DNA of 64,000 bases from a bacterium. GTDB taxonomy: Bacteria > Hinthialibacterota > Hinthialibacteria > Hinthialibacterales > Hinthialibacteraceae. The stretch is from NCBI GenBank assembly GCA_016125385.1, contig WGLV01000002.1, positions 1 to 64,000 of the forward strand. The letters are read 5' to 3'. The notes beneath the pieces were generated by a model that was given only the letters and a program-made list of their open reading frames with translations, was not told where the DNA came from and ran no database searches. Below, piece after piece: positions 9,482 through 18,205 of this stretch. Position numbers and translations under genes: made by a program. Within the stretch, counting starts at the first letter, position 1. Every line of letters begins with the position of its first letter.

Positions 9482-10840
9482 ATGATGGATGCGGTTCTGA
9501 ACATTTTTCGGATTCCCGATCTCCGGCGCCGGGTGATCTTCACTCTGGTCGTACTGGCGATTCTTGAAGTCGGCAAGTTCATCCCCTTGCCGGGAATCAA
9601 TCCATTGGCGATCAACCGCCAGATCGGCGGCAGCGGGGATCTGTTCAACCTGATCAATATGTTCGCTGGCGGCGCGTTTCGCCGAGTTTCGATTTTTGCT
9701 CTCGGCATCATGCCCTACATCAGCGCCTCCATCATTCTGCAATTGTTAACGGTTACTTCTCCTTATCTGGAAGAACTTTCCAAGAAAGGGGAGGAAGGCC
9801 GCAAAAAGATTAACCAGTACACTCGCTATCTGACCGTCGGCATCACGGCGTTTCAGGCGTTTCTGCTTTCGTTTTCGCTGCAGAACCCGAATTACTGGGG
9901 CAATATCGTTTACCAGCCCGGTCTCGGTTTTCAGTTCATGTGCATCATGTCGATGACCGCTGGAACGATCATCATCATGTGGCTGGGCGAGTTGATCACC
10001 GAACGTGGAATCGGCAACGGCATTTCCCTGATCATCTTCGCCAACATCGTATCGGTGTTCCCGAACTCGATTATGCAGGCATGGAACCTCCTGGCGATGG
10101 GCGAACCCAGCTTCTCGCCGTTCGACGCGCTGGTATGCTTCATCGTTTTTGTGATCGTTATCGCGGGAGTCGTGATCGTTCAGTACGGTCAACGCCGGGT
10201 TCCGATCAAGCGCGGACGCATGGTGCGCGGCGGGCGCATGTACGCGGGACAGTCGAACGCGTATCTGCCCTTGCGAATCAACACCGCCGGCGTTATTCCG
10301 GTCATCTTCGCCGCCGCCATTCTGACTTTGCCTTCGTTTTTCGTGAACTTCGCCATGCCGCTTCAGCAGAGTGAGAACTTTGTGTGGATCTACGACGCGG
10401 CGATGTGGCTTCAGAGCCAGTTGCGTCCCGGTTATGCGTTATACACCGTGCTTTACGTGATCCTGATTATCTTTTTCTGCTACTTCTACACAGCGATTAC
10501 TTTCAATCCGAAAGACGTTGCGGAAAACCTTCAGAAGAATGGTTCGACCATTCCGGGATACAGTCACGGCAAGCGCACCGAGGAATATCTGACGCGCATT
10601 CTGAACCGGATCACTCTGGCGGGCGCCATCTTTCTCGCCGGCGTCTCAGTATTGCCTGACCTGATGGTTCGCTTCATGCAGATTCCGCAGAGCGTAGCGT
10701 ATATGCTGGGTGGAACTTCGATCATCATCGTGGTCGGCGTCGCGCTCGATACGGTGAATCAGATCGAGAACCACCTTCGCGTCCGCAACTACGATGGTTT
10801 CCGGAAACGGGGCCGGGTTCGCGGCCGTTCAGGCATGTAA
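9482..10840 (+). CDS. secY: Protein translocase subunit SecY
   Basis: 452 residues, with ten hydrophobic segments expected for the SecYEG pore. Landmarks are FIPLPGINP near residue 38, GGAFRRVSIFALGIMPYISASI near residues 60-82 (TM2 and plug region), the cytosolic loop ELSKKGEEGRKKINQYTRY, GIGNGISLIIFANIV, GQRRVPIKRGR (C4 loop) and QKNGSTIPGYSHGKRTEEYL (C5 loop). The plasma-membrane pore exports unfolded proteins and inserts membrane proteins. It ends the spc part; the normal next gene, adk, is not present and map follows after 104 bases. Confidence 0.98.
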   Translation: MMDAVLNIFRIPDLRRRVIFTLVVLAILEVGKFIPLPGINPLAINRQIGGSGDLFNLINMFAGGAFRRVSIFALGIMPYISASIILQLLTVTSPYLEELSKKGEEGRKKINQYTRYLTVGITAFQAFLLSFSLQNPNYWGNIVYQPGLGFQFMCIMSMTAGTIIIMWLGELITERGIGNGISLIIFANIVSVFPNSIMQAWNLLAMGEPSFSPFDALVCFIVFVIVIAGVVIVQYGQRRVPIKRGRMVRGGRMYAGQSNAYLPLRINTAGVIPVIFAAAILTLPSFFVNFAMPLQQSENFVWIYDAAMWLQSQLRPGYALYTVLYVILIIFFCYFYTAITFNPKDVAENLQKNGSTIPGYSHGKRTEEYLTRILNRITLAGAIFLAGVSVLPDLMVRFMQIPQSVAYMLGGTSIIIVVGVALDTVNQIENHLRVRNYDGFRKRGRVRGRSGM

Positions 10841-10872
10841 CATTGAGGGCTGGCTAGAATTACGATTCAAGG

Positions 10873-10878
10873 TATAAT
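10873..10878 (+). promoter_or_regulatory. Candidate -10 element in the secY-map gap
   Basis: The 104-base gap between secY and map contains a perfect TATAAT at 10873-10878. No good -35 lies at 16-18 bases upstream (the sequence there is GC-rich, CTGGCT-like), so an internal promoter for map-infA-alpha genes is only suggested. Confidence 0.35.
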
Positions 10879-10944
10879 AAATATTTTGAGCCATTCTCCC
10901 GCAAGTTGTAGCGTCGATCAGGGGAAAGGCCGAAATCGAGATAC

Positions 10945-11766
10945 ATGATTACGTTGAAATCGCCTTCGGAGATCCAGAAGTTACAGGAAAGCGCCGATCT
11001 GGTTTCCGAAGTGCATAACCGGCTGCAGGAAATCATTGAGCCGGGGTTGCCGACGATCGAACTCGATCAGCTGGCTGAAAAGCTGATACGAAGTTATGGG
11101 GCTAAACCCGCGTTTAAAGGCTATCGCGGTTTCCCCTATTCGGTTTGCGTGTCGATCAATGAACAGGTTGTTCACGGGTTTCCTTCCGACCGCAAGTTAC
11201 GCGACGGCGACGTTTTAAGTCTGGATATCGGCGTCCATTATCAGGGGTATGTCGGCGACGTCGCCCGCACGGTTGGCGTTGGAGCCATCTCGCCCGAAGC
11301 CGATCTGCTGATACGAAGGTCGTATCAGGCGCTTCGTGAGGCCGGGGAACAAGCCCGGCACGGAAATCGGATCGGCGACGTTTCCCACGCGGTTGAAACG
11401 CTGGGGCGTCAGTGGGGCTACGGAGTCGTTCGCGATTTCGTCGGTCACGCGGTGGGGTGCAGCATGCACGAAGATCCGCAGGTTCCCAATTACGGGAAGC
11501 CGAACGCGGGCCCCCGCATCAAGGCGGGGATGGTGTTGTGCATCGAGCCGATGTTTAACTTGGGTACCTGGGAAGTTCAGGTGCTCTCCGACCGCTGGAC
11601 GGTCGTTACGAAAGATCGCACGTTATCCGTGCATGTGGAAGATATGATCGCGGTTCTTCCCGATGGGCCGAAAGTGTTGTCCTCCGCGAATGGACGCATC
11701 TACCCGGAAGAGCCTGAACCAGAAGCGGCGCCGGCGGTCACGCCCGCGCGGGAAGCTACTAATTAA
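10945..11766 (+). CDS. map: Methionine aminopeptidase, type I
   Basis: 273 residues. The pita-bread metal ligands are all present: Asp94 (SLDIG), Asp105 (GDVARTVG), His168 (FVGHAVG), Glu201 (CIEPMF) and Glu232 (HVEDMIA), with substrate-contact His78 (VHGFP) and His175. It removes the initiator methionine from new proteins in the cytosol. The last ~25 residues ([20 protein letters not shown]) are a Pro/Ala/Glu-rich tail not found in most homologues. The gene lies where adk-map usually stands, two bases before infA. Confidence 0.97.
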   Translation: MITLKSPSEIQKLQESADLVSEVHNRLQEIIEPGLPTIELDQLAEKLIRSYGAKPAFKGYRGFPYSVCVSINEQVVHGFPSDRKLRDGDVLSLDIGVHYQGYVGDVARTVGVGAISPEADLLIRRSYQALREAGEQARHGNRIGDVSHAVETLGRQWGYGVVRDFVGHAVGCSMHEDPQVPNYGKPNAGPRIKAGMVLCIEPMFNLGTWEVQVLSDRWTVVTKDRTLSVHVEDMIAVLPDGPKVLSSANGRIYPEEPEPEAAPAVTPAREATN

Positions 11767-11768
11767 GT

Positions 11769-11987
11769 ATGGCGAAGAAAAACGTCATTGAAGTAAAAGG
11801 GAAAATCATCGAAACCCTGCCCAACGCCATGTTCCGCGTGGAGCTGGAAAACGGGCATAAAGTCTTAGCGCATATCTCCGGCAAAATGAGGATGCACTAC
11901 ATCCGGATTCTGCCGGGAGACACCGTAACTGTGGAACTTTCTCCCTACGATCTGTCGCGCGGGCGGATTACCTACCGCCAGGCGTGA
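11769..11987 (+). CDS. infA: Translation initiation factor IF-1
   Basis: 72 residues, the standard size. [21 protein letters not shown], then [23 protein letters not shown] and the ending SRGRITYRQ define the S1-type OB fold of IF-1. IF-1 occupies the A site during initiation. It starts two bases after the map stop, so it is probably translated by coupling to map; the order map-infA-rpmJ-rpsM is a common bacterial arrangement. Confidence 0.98.
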   Translation: MAKKNVIEVKGKIIETLPNAMFRVELENGHKVLAHISGKMRMHYIRILPGDTVTVELSPYDLSRGRITYRQA

Positions 11988-12015
11988 GCGATCGAATCGA
12001 GCAGGAGTTGATGTC

Positions 12016-12129
12016 ATGAAAGTCAAAGCATCGGTCAAACCCATTTGCGAACACTGCAAAGTCATTCGCCGCCGCGGCATAGTGCGAGTGATCTGCAAAA
12101 ACCCGCGCCACAAGCAGCGCCAAGGTTGA
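12016..12129 (+). CDS. rpmJ: 50S ribosomal protein L36, zinc form
   Basis: 37 residues: [20 protein letters not shown], then [17 protein letters not shown], ending at TGA. The zinc-ribbon ligands Cys11, Cys14, Cys27 and His32 are all present, so this is the C+ form. L36 is the smallest 50S protein and sits at the base of the L7/L12 stalk region. GCAGGAG precedes the ATG by about eight bases. It lies between infA (28 bases) and rpsM (17 bases). Confidence 0.97.
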   Translation: MKVKASVKPICEHCKVIRRRGIVRVICKNPRHKQRQG

Positions 12130-12146
12130 GTTGAGGAGGAGCAAAC

Positions 12147-12518
12147 GTGGCTCGTATCAGCGGCGTCGATTTACCCAGAGATAAACGCGTTCTCATCGGT
12201 CTGACGTACATCTTCGGCATCGGGCGTTCCCTGTCGACGGAGATTCTCCAGAAGGCGAGCGTGAGCGAAGACACTCGCGTCCGCGACCTGACGGAAGAAG
12301 AAGTCAGCCGTATCACAACCGTCATTCAGCGTGAATACATGGTGGAGGGTGACCTGCGCCGTGAAATCAACATGAATATCAAACGGTTGATGGACATTGG
12401 ATGTTATCGCGGCCTTCGTCACCGCCGCGGTCTTCCCTGCCGGGGACAGCGCACCCGGACCAATTCACGCACCCGCAAGGGTCCGCGCCGCACGATCGGC
12501 GTTAACAAGAAGAAATAA
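12147..12518 (+). CDS. rpsM: 30S ribosomal protein S13
   Basis: 123 residues. It starts at GTG ([21 protein letters not shown]) after GGAGGAGC. The helix-two-turns-helix and the C-terminal tail [18 protein letters not shown] then [12 protein letters not shown] are diagnostic. S13 contacts P-site tRNA and the 50S subunit through bridge B1. First gene of the alpha portion proper. Confidence 0.98.
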   Translation: MARISGVDLPRDKRVLIGLTYIFGIGRSLSTEILQKASVSEDTRVRDLTEEEVSRITTVIQREYMVEGDLRREINMNIKRLMDIGCYRGLRHRRGLPCRGQRTRTNSRTRKGPRRTIGVNKKK

Positions 12519-12551
12519 ATTCGCAGTCGCGACTTGAAGGAGTAACCGATT

Positions 12552-12947
12552 ATGGCTCGTGGTCGAGGCGCCGCGCGCGGTAAAAAGAAAGTTAAAAAGC
12601 ACGTGCCGCGCGGCATTGTGCACATTCAAGCTACGTTTAACAACACCATTGTCACCATTACCGATATGGAAGGCAATACCATATCATGGGCGACGTCGGG
12701 CAACACGGGATTCAAAGGGTCTCGTAAAAGCACCCCGTACGCCGCTCAGGTGACCGCCCAGGAAGCCGCCGAGCGCGCGAAGGAACACGGCCTCGAACAG
12801 GTCGAAGTTCGCGTGAAAGGCCCCGGCTCGGGCCGTGAAGCCGCCATCCGCGCCCTGCAGGTCGTGGGGTTGAAGATTCGTCTCATCAAAGACGTCACCC
12901 CCATCCCGCACAACGGATGCCGTCCGCCGCAACGCCGGCGCGTGTGA
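12552..12947 (+). CDS. rpsK: 30S ribosomal protein S11
   Basis: 131 residues. A basic N-terminus ([18 protein letters not shown]) leads into [18 protein letters not shown], then [13 protein letters not shown] and the end [15 protein letters not shown]11 forms the mRNA exit platform with S7 and S18. Start follows AAGGAGTAACC; 33 bases after rpsM. Confidence 0.98.
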   Translation: MARGRGAARGKKKVKKHVPRGIVHIQATFNNTIVTITDMEGNTISWATSGNTGFKGSRKSTPYAAQVTAQEAAERAKEHGLEQVEVRVKGPGSGREAAIRALQVVGLKIRLIKDVTPIPHNGCRPPQRRRV

Positions 12948-12990
12948 CCGCGAGTTCAATTTCAGAAGGTGATAGACCAGGAGGACTGGA

Positions 12991-13620
12991 GTGGCCCGTT
13001 ACATTGGACCTGTTTGCAAACTCTGCCGTGCGGAAGGATTGAAACTCTTCCTGAAAGGGAAGAAATGTCTGTCCGCCAAGTGCCCGATCAGCCGGCGCAA
13101 CTACCCGCCCGGCCAGCACGGCCAGCGCCGCGCCGGTAAAAAATCGGATTACGGCCTTCAGCTGCGTGAAAAACAAAAAGCCAAACGCACCTATGGCGTG
13201 CTTGAGCGTCAGTTCCGCCGTTATTATCAGGAAGCGTCGCGTATGCGCGGCGTTACCGGCGAGAACCTGCTCCATCTGCTCGAACGCCGCCTCGATAACG
13301 TGATTTTCCGTCTCGGTTTCGCGGCGTCGCGCTCGCAGGCGCGCCAGTTGATTCGTCATAACCACGTACTGGTGAACGGAAAGCGGGTCAATATCCCCTC
13401 GTTCCTGGTCAAAGTGGGGCAAAACCTGGAGATCAAGGAATCCAGCCGCAACGTGCCCGGCGTGATGGAAGCGGTTTCACTGCGGAAATCGACCGGCGCT
13501 TTCGCCTGGCTGGAACGCGACGACAAAAACTTCACTGGCCGCCTGACGCGTCTTCCGACCGTCGACGAAATCGCGCTGCCCGTGAAGGAGCAGATGATCG
13601 TCGAATTGTACTCCAAGTAA
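12991..13620 (+). CDS. rpsD: 30S ribosomal protein S4, zinc-binding
   Basis: 209 residues. Begins at GTG after AGGAGGACTGGA. The N-terminal zinc site is intact: Cys9, Cys12, Cys26, Cys31 in GPVCKLCRAEGLKLFLKG and KCLSAKC. It continues with the S4 domain (ERRLDNVIFRLGFAASRSQA, then QLIRHNHVLVNG). S4 nucleates 30S assembly; in several bacteria it is also the autoregulator of the alpha operon. The 93-base spacer after it holds two consecutive hairpins, recorded separately. Confidence 0.98.
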   Translation: MARYIGPVCKLCRAEGLKLFLKGKKCLSAKCPISRRNYPPGQHGQRRAGKKSDYGLQLREKQKAKRTYGVLERQFRRYYQEASRMRGVTGENLLHLLERRLDNVIFRLGFAASRSQARQLIRHNHVLVNGKRVNIPSFLVKVGQNLEIKESSRNVPGVMEAVSLRKSTGAFAWLERDDKNFTGRLTRLPTVDEIALPVKEQMIVELYSK

Positions 13621-13649
13621 GGATTCGCACGAGCGGATTCTTCGCCGTC

Positions 13650-13694
13650 GGCCGGGCGTTTCATCCCGGCCCAATCAGCATCCGTTCCGGATGC
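13650..13694 (+). promoter_or_regulatory. Two tandem hairpins between rpsD and rpoA
   Basis: The first hairpin pairs GGCCGGG (13650-13656) with CCCGGCC (13665-13671) around the loop CGTTTCAT. The second pairs GCATCCG (13678-13684) with CGGATGC (13688-13694) around TTC. Neither has a T-run, so they are not classical terminators. They end about 20 bases before the rpoA ATG and could be a processing site, a partial attenuator or a protein-binding site; the function is inferred only. Confidence 0.55.
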
Positions 13695-13713
13695 GTACGG
13701 GAGCAATAGATCC

Positions 13714-14808
13714 ATGAAGTTTAAATCTGTCGTCTTGCCAGGACGCGTACAGATCGATCAAGACTCACTGACGGATCGCTACGGCAAATTCGTCGTAGAG
13801 CCGTTGGAGCGCGGATTCGGCACGACGCTGGGCAACTCGCTTCGCCGAGTCCTCCTTTCATCGATTCAAGGTTCCGCGATCAAAGCGGTACGCATCACCG
13901 GCGTGTTGCAGGAAGTTTCTTACATCCCCGGCGTTGTGGAAGACGTGACCGACATCATCCTGAACCTGAAGGGCCTGCGGGTTAAAAATCACCGCAATGG
14001 TCCGGTGACTCTTTACCTGACCGCGAAAGGCGAAGGCCAGGTAAAAGCGTCGGCGATCGAACCGAATCCCGACGTTGAAATTCTGAACCCCGAGTTGCAC
14101 ATCGCCACGCTGGATAAAGACGGCGAACTTGAAATGGAACTGTACGTCGACGTCGGCCGCGGCTATCTTCCCGCCGAACGTCAGGGCAAACAGGCCGATC
14201 TGTATCCGGTCAACACCATCCTGATGGACGCGATCTTCACCCCGATCGAACGCGTCAAGTACGTGGTTGAAAACGCCCGCGTCGGCGACATCACCGACTA
14301 TGACCGTCTGATCATGGAAATCTGGACGGACGGAACGATTACGCCGCAGGATTCGCTGGCGTTTTCCGCGAAAATTCTGAAAGATCATCTCTTCCTCTTC
14401 ATTCATTTCCCCGATGAAGATGAAGTTCCTTCCGAAGGCGATGAAGGGCAGGAGGAAGTGATTAATCCGTATCTCACCAAGGGCGTTGAAGAACTCGAAC
14501 TTTCGGTTCGCGCGTACAACTGCCTCAAAGCCGCCAATATCAAAAGCGTCGGCGAACTGGTGACCAAGACGGAAAGCGAAATGCTGAAGTATCGAAACTT
14601 CGGTAAGAAATCGCTGAACGAAATCAAGGAAGTCATGTTGAAGTACGGCCTTCGGCTGGGGATGGATCTGAACCAGTTGAAAGCGGGTGAGCATGACGTG
14701 GACGCTCACATTCCCGCGATGATGGAACACGACATTGATGATGATGATGACGATATGGATGGTGTGGAAGAATCGGTCGCGGCGAGCGATGACGCGTCGG
14801 AAGACTAA
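13714..14808 (+). CDS. rpoA: DNA-directed RNA polymerase alpha subunit
   Basis: 364 residues, longer than the usual 310-330. The N-terminal dimerisation domain shows FVVEPLERGFGTTLGNSLRRVLLSS and later DVGRGYLPAERQ; the C-terminal domain (about 250-320) has LELSVRAYNCLKAANIKSVG and KYRNFGKKSLNEIKEV, which contacts UP elements and activators. Beyond this is a ~40-residue tail with a DIDDDDDDMDG acidic run. The alpha linker (PDEDEVPSEGDEGQEE) is acidic as well. Encoded between rpsD and rplQ as in most bacteria. Confidence 0.98.
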   Translation: MKFKSVVLPGRVQIDQDSLTDRYGKFVVEPLERGFGTTLGNSLRRVLLSSIQGSAIKAVRITGVLQEVSYIPGVVEDVTDIILNLKGLRVKNHRNGPVTLYLTAKGEGQVKASAIEPNPDVEILNPELHIATLDKDGELEMELYVDVGRGYLPAERQGKQADLYPVNTILMDAIFTPIERVKYVVENARVGDITDYDRLIMEIWTDGTITPQDSLAFSAKILKDHLFLFIHFPDEDEVPSEGDEGQEEVINPYLTKGVEELELSVRAYNCLKAANIKSVGELVTKTESEMLKYRNFGKKSLNEIKEVMLKYGLRLGMDLNQLKAGEHDVDAHIPAMMEHDIDDDDDDMDGVEESVAASDDASED

Positions 14809-14839
14809 GCAAGCATAATTACGCAGGGAGCGTCGACAG

Positions 14840-15217
14840 ATGATTCACAAGTGGAAAGGCAATCGTTTAGGACGGACGGCGTCACACCGCGACGCGATGC
14901 TGGCGAATCAGGCGATTTCGTTGATTCGTCATGGCCGCATCAAGACCACGCTGCCCAAGTGCAAGGAACTGCGCCGTGTGGTGGAAAAACTGGTGACCGC
15001 CGCCAAAGATGACACCGTGCATGCCCGGCGCATGGTGAATCGCGTTGTTCACGACAAAAGCATGGTGAAAAAACTGTTCGACGAGATCATGCCCAAGTTT
15101 AAAGATCGTCCGGGCGGTTATACCCAGATTCTGAAGATCGGCTTGCGCCCGAACGACGGCGCTTCAATGGCCTTCATTCAGTTCGTCGGATACGAGCCGG
15201 AAGAAGAGGAAGATTAA
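14840..15217 (+). CDS. rplQ: 50S ribosomal protein L17
   Basis: 125 residues, typical of the short bacterial L17. It has the helix run GRTASHRDAMLANQAISLI, RIKTTLPKCKELRRVVEKL and the basic C-terminal KIGLRPNDGASMAFIQFVG. The acidic last residues (EPEEEED) are variable. L17 lies at the tunnel-exit side of the 50S subunit. It is the last gene of the cluster, with a terminator 33 bases after its stop. Confidence 0.97.
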   Translation: MIHKWKGNRLGRTASHRDAMLANQAISLIRHGRIKTTLPKCKELRRVVEKLVTAAKDDTVHARRMVNRVVHDKSMVKKLFDEIMPKFKDRPGGYTQILKIGLRPNDGASMAFIQFVGYEPEEEED

Positions 15218-15250
15218 GAATTACTTCTTTTTAAGAAACGCAAAATAAAA

Positions 15251-15277
15251 GGCGTGGTTTTGAACCACGCCTTTTTT
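15251..15277. terminator. Bidirectional intrinsic terminator after rplQ
   Basis: GGCGTGGTT (15251-15259), loop TTG, AACCACGCC (15263-15271), then TTTTTT (15272-15277). Nine perfect base pairs with a T-run on the + side and AAAATAAAA on the other, so it can also end the convergent minus-strand gene at 15310. Confidence 0.95.
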
Positions 15278-15309
15278 GTTATGTATTTGTCTGGATCTTT
15301 TTTAAATTC

Positions 15310-16095
15310 TTACCGCAGGTCGTATACCCTTACGTTTTCAGGTACCTTGGGGACGAGCGACTGAAGCGATAAGCCGCGATTGAGGATAATGTCGCGGAAC
15401 TGGATCAGCAGATCGAGGTCGCCGACGACTTCAAATTGTTTGGGCATGTAGGTTTCCTGATCGAGCCAGAGCAGCCGGTCGGGTTCTACTTCACGCAGCT
15501 TTTCTTTCGGGAAGAAATGCAGGCGGTAGGTTTTTACGCCCATGATCTCTTCTTCATAAACGTTTTCGTTGACGTAGACGCGTTCCTTCATCTTTTCCAT
15601 ATCGAAATCGGCCAGCCCGGCGAGTTGTAGAAACTCGGGCAAGGCGCCGCCCTCGTCCAGCCATTCAATGGAAAAGGTGTTTTCGTCCGGCTTGTAGGTG
15701 TACAGGATTTTTTGCGGGGTGAGGTAATACGTCACCACGGGAGTCACCGGTACGGCGGGGCCCGCCGCCGCGGAGATGGGGACGCCTTCCTTATACAGAT
15801 CGATACGAATCGACCCGGCGCGATTTTTTTTATCGCCCTCGTTTTTGAATTCCTGCACCAGGCGGGCGTGAACCACGAACGTCTTGGAATCACCGTTGGG
15901 CTGGCGCTCGATCTGGGAGAATACGCATTGAAAATCCTTGATCGAGTCCCAGCGCTTGGAGGCGCGCTCCAATACGTCAGAGGGTGAGACGCCGGCTTTT
16001 TTCAGGTCGGGTTGAGCCCAACCGGCGCCGCAGATCAGAAAAACAGCAACGATCCACAAGCCGATTCGTTTATAAAAACCAGGCGATGCCGTCAT
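15310..16095 (-). CDS. Secreted LolA-like / DUF1571-like protein
   Basis: 261 residues from the ATG at 16095, chosen because it gives a clean signal peptide (RIGLWIVAVFLICGAGWAQ, cleavage likely after GWA) and has AAGGAG upstream. A longer in-frame reading would run deep into the upstream gene. The mature part starts as a helix (SDVLERASKRWDSIKDFQCVF) followed by beta-rich segments such as SIRIDLYKEGVP and ILYTYKPDENTFSIEWLD, a layout like LolA/LolB carriers and DUF1571 proteins, which hold lipids in a half-barrel. It overlaps the GH57 stop by 26 bases and is last in the operon. Exact ligand unknown. Confidence 0.7.
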   Translation of the reverse strand: MTASPGFYKRIGLWIVAVFLICGAGWAQPDLKKAGVSPSDVLERASKRWDSIKDFQCVFSQIERQPNGDSKTFVVHARLVQEFKNEGDKKNRAGSIRIDLYKEGVPISAAAGPAVPVTPVVTYYLTPQKILYTYKPDENTFSIEWLDEGGALPEFLQLAGLADFDMEKMKERVYVNENVYEEEIMGVKTYRLHFFPKEKLREVEPDRLLWLDQETYMPKQFEVVGDLDLLIQFRDIILNRGLSLQSLVPKVPENVRVYDLR

Positions 16096-18172
16096 CGGAA
16101 TGTTCCGCTCCTTGCATACGCAACTCGCCGCCCGCCGGGATGGTGGCGTCCAGCTCTCCGTCGCGTTCAATGATGAAATAAAACCCGAATTCATCTTCGG
16201 GATCGAGTCCCCACGCGTTCATATCTACGATTCCAAGCAGGCGACGGTTACGCATGACCAGCGAAACCGCGTCATGGCCGGAATCGAGCGGGATTTGTTT
16301 TTCTTCGGGGCGCGTCACGTTGATCAAGTAGCGAGCCTTGCCGGGCGGGGGCGCGTCGAATGAAAAATCGATGCGGAAACAGAATCGGTTTTCATGGCGG
16401 CCATAGCGGATTTCGCCATCGAGGCTGTTCGCCTGGTGCATGGCGCCGCCGCCCGCCGCCGGAACGAATTGCGCGCCCGCCCATTCAAAATAGGCGTCTT
16501 CACGATCGAGATCAGGCGTTTGTAAAAGACGTCCGCCCGCGCCTTCGAGTTTACGATGCGTTTTCTTGATCGGATGACGCAACGCTTCGGGCGCATCGGC
16601 GCCGATCAACTGGTATAGATGCGCGAGATGACCGCGAAACAGTTGATCGAAGATAAAATCATGGGCGGATGAATTTTCATCGCCATACCACCAGAACCAG
16701 TCGCTGCCTTCGCAGATGTCGAGCGCGCGCCATGCGGCGGAGCGAGTTTCTTCATCCAACCGCGACTCCGCTTCAATCAGAGCCGCGCGTCCATCGCGCA
16801 GTAATGACCAGGCCAAGTTGTCTTCCGGATGGCCGATCCATATACGGAAATTGCGATTGATCCATGAGGCTGGGAAAATGGATTCAAGGGTAGGATCCGT
16901 AGAGTACGAATCGCGGTATTCGGGCACGGTGGTCGGGATTACCTGTGAATCCTTCAACACGCCTTCGATGAAATACTGAAGGAAGTCGTGGCCGTCACGC
17001 GGGTAATATTCCCAGCAATTTTCGCCGTCGAGGATGATACTGATCAGCGGCGGCGCATCCGCGTTCCAGTCTTCGCCGATGTTTTTTAAGTGGCGAATCA
17101 GGTCTTTCGCGGCCTGTTTAGCGGGTTGATTCTGATTGATGAAGCCGATGAGGTCGGAAAGTCCGTGATCGCGGAAGACGCAATCGAGTTCGCCTTCCGG
17201 TGTGGCCAGACGGTGCAGTTTGAATAGATCCTCACGTTTCCATTCATGGCCGTTGAATGGTTTTGAGCCGAACAACACGGCTTCGTCAGTGCAGAAAAAC
17301 GTGACTCCCGCTTTGGCCATCAAAGCGCACGCCTGATCGGAAACCGATCCTTCAGAAGGCCACATGCCGCGCGGGCGGAACCCGAAACATTCCTGAAAAT
17401 ACGCCAAACCGTTCTCGATATGGCGCAACGCGTCTTCCGGCGAATGGAAGGGAGGCTCGGGAGTCGGGTCATGAGGGTTGGATACTCTCGCGATCGCGCT
17501 GTCGCACAAGAGAGGCATGATCGGGTGAAAGTACGGCGTGGTGGTCAGTTCAAGCGCTCCTTTTTCCGCCATTTTCTGATGAATGGGGATAATGCGCTTG
17601 AGAATCTTGATGTGTTCATCGAGCAGCGCCTGTTTATCTTCTTCAGTAAAGCCACGTCCTTTGGAGACCAGCGAAGTGAGTGGTTCGTCGGGATTTTCTT
17701 TCCAGATGGGGTCGACCCAGGTCAGGTTGAACCAGACCTGCAGATCGAGATAGTCCTGCGTGGTGAAGCGGTCGATGGCTTCTTCGATGGCGCCGCCGCG
17801 TTTTTGTTGCAGTTCGTTGTATCGGGGGATCGGATCGATCATGCGTTGGGCGTGCGCGTCGAAAAAGCGTTCGAGCACGATTCGTTTTTCGTCGCGGGTC
17901 AGGTCGGCGGCCGGTTTGCGGCTGAGTTCCAGAGCGGAATCGGTGCAGCCTTTTTCACAATAACCGCGAATCTGCTCAAGCAGGGAAGGGACCAGATTGA
18001 TGGTTTGTTTCCAGCCCTCAAAGCGTTTGCACAGCCACGCCATATCGTAATAATCTTTCACGCCGTGCATGCGCACCCACGGCATCCATGCGACGTTGGA
18101 ATCGGGTCCGTTATACCAGGGTTGATGCTGATGCCAGAAGACGTGCAGATAAACCGGTTTTTTTGAGCTCAT
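16070..18172 (-). CDS. Glycoside hydrolase family 57 alpha-glucan enzyme
   Basis: 700 residues. The GH57 N-terminus VYLHVFWHQHQPWYNGP holds the substrate-contact HQHQPW motif. The expected nucleophile region is GMWPSEGSVSDQACALMAK and the acid/base region SIILDGENCWEYYPRDG. The last ~150 residues form a beta-rich domain with EIRYGRHENRFCFRIDF, of the type seen after the barrel in many bacterial GH57 proteins. GH57 covers alpha-amylases, 4-alpha-glucanotransferases and branching enzymes; sub-specificity cannot be read here. No signal peptide, so it acts in the cytosol. It follows glgA by 33 bases, consistent with glycogen or other alpha-glucan turnover. Confidence 0.9.
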   Translation of the reverse strand: MSSKKPVYLHVFWHQHQPWYNGPDSNVAWMPWVRMHGVKDYYDMAWLCKRFEGWKQTINLVPSLLEQIRGYCEKGCTDSALELSRKPAADLTRDEKRIVLERFFDAHAQRMIDPIPRYNELQQKRGGAIEEAIDRFTTQDYLDLQVWFNLTWVDPIWKENPDEPLTSLVSKGRGFTEEDKQALLDEHIKILKRIIPIHQKMAEKGALELTTTPYFHPIMPLLCDSAIARVSNPHDPTPEPPFHSPEDALRHIENGLAYFQECFGFRPRGMWPSEGSVSDQACALMAKAGVTFFCTDEAVLFGSKPFNGHEWKREDLFKLHRLATPEGELDCVFRDHGLSDLIGFINQNQPAKQAAKDLIRHLKNIGEDWNADAPPLISIILDGENCWEYYPRDGHDFLQYFIEGVLKDSQVIPTTVPEYRDSYSTDPTLESIFPASWINRNFRIWIGHPEDNLAWSLLRDGRAALIEAESRLDEETRSAAWRALDICEGSDWFWWYGDENSSAHDFIFDQLFRGHLAHLYQLIGADAPEALRHPIKKTHRKLEGAGGRLLQTPDLDREDAYFEWAGAQFVPAAGGGAMHQANSLDGEIRYGRHENRFCFRIDFSFDAPPPGKARYLINVTRPEEKQIPLDSGHDAVSLVMRNRRLLGIVDMNAWGLDPEDEFGFYFIIERDGELDATIPAGGELRMQGAEHSDDGIAWFL

Positions 18173-18205
18173 ACAACCTCACAAATTACGAATTGAGCAG
18201 ATGGA

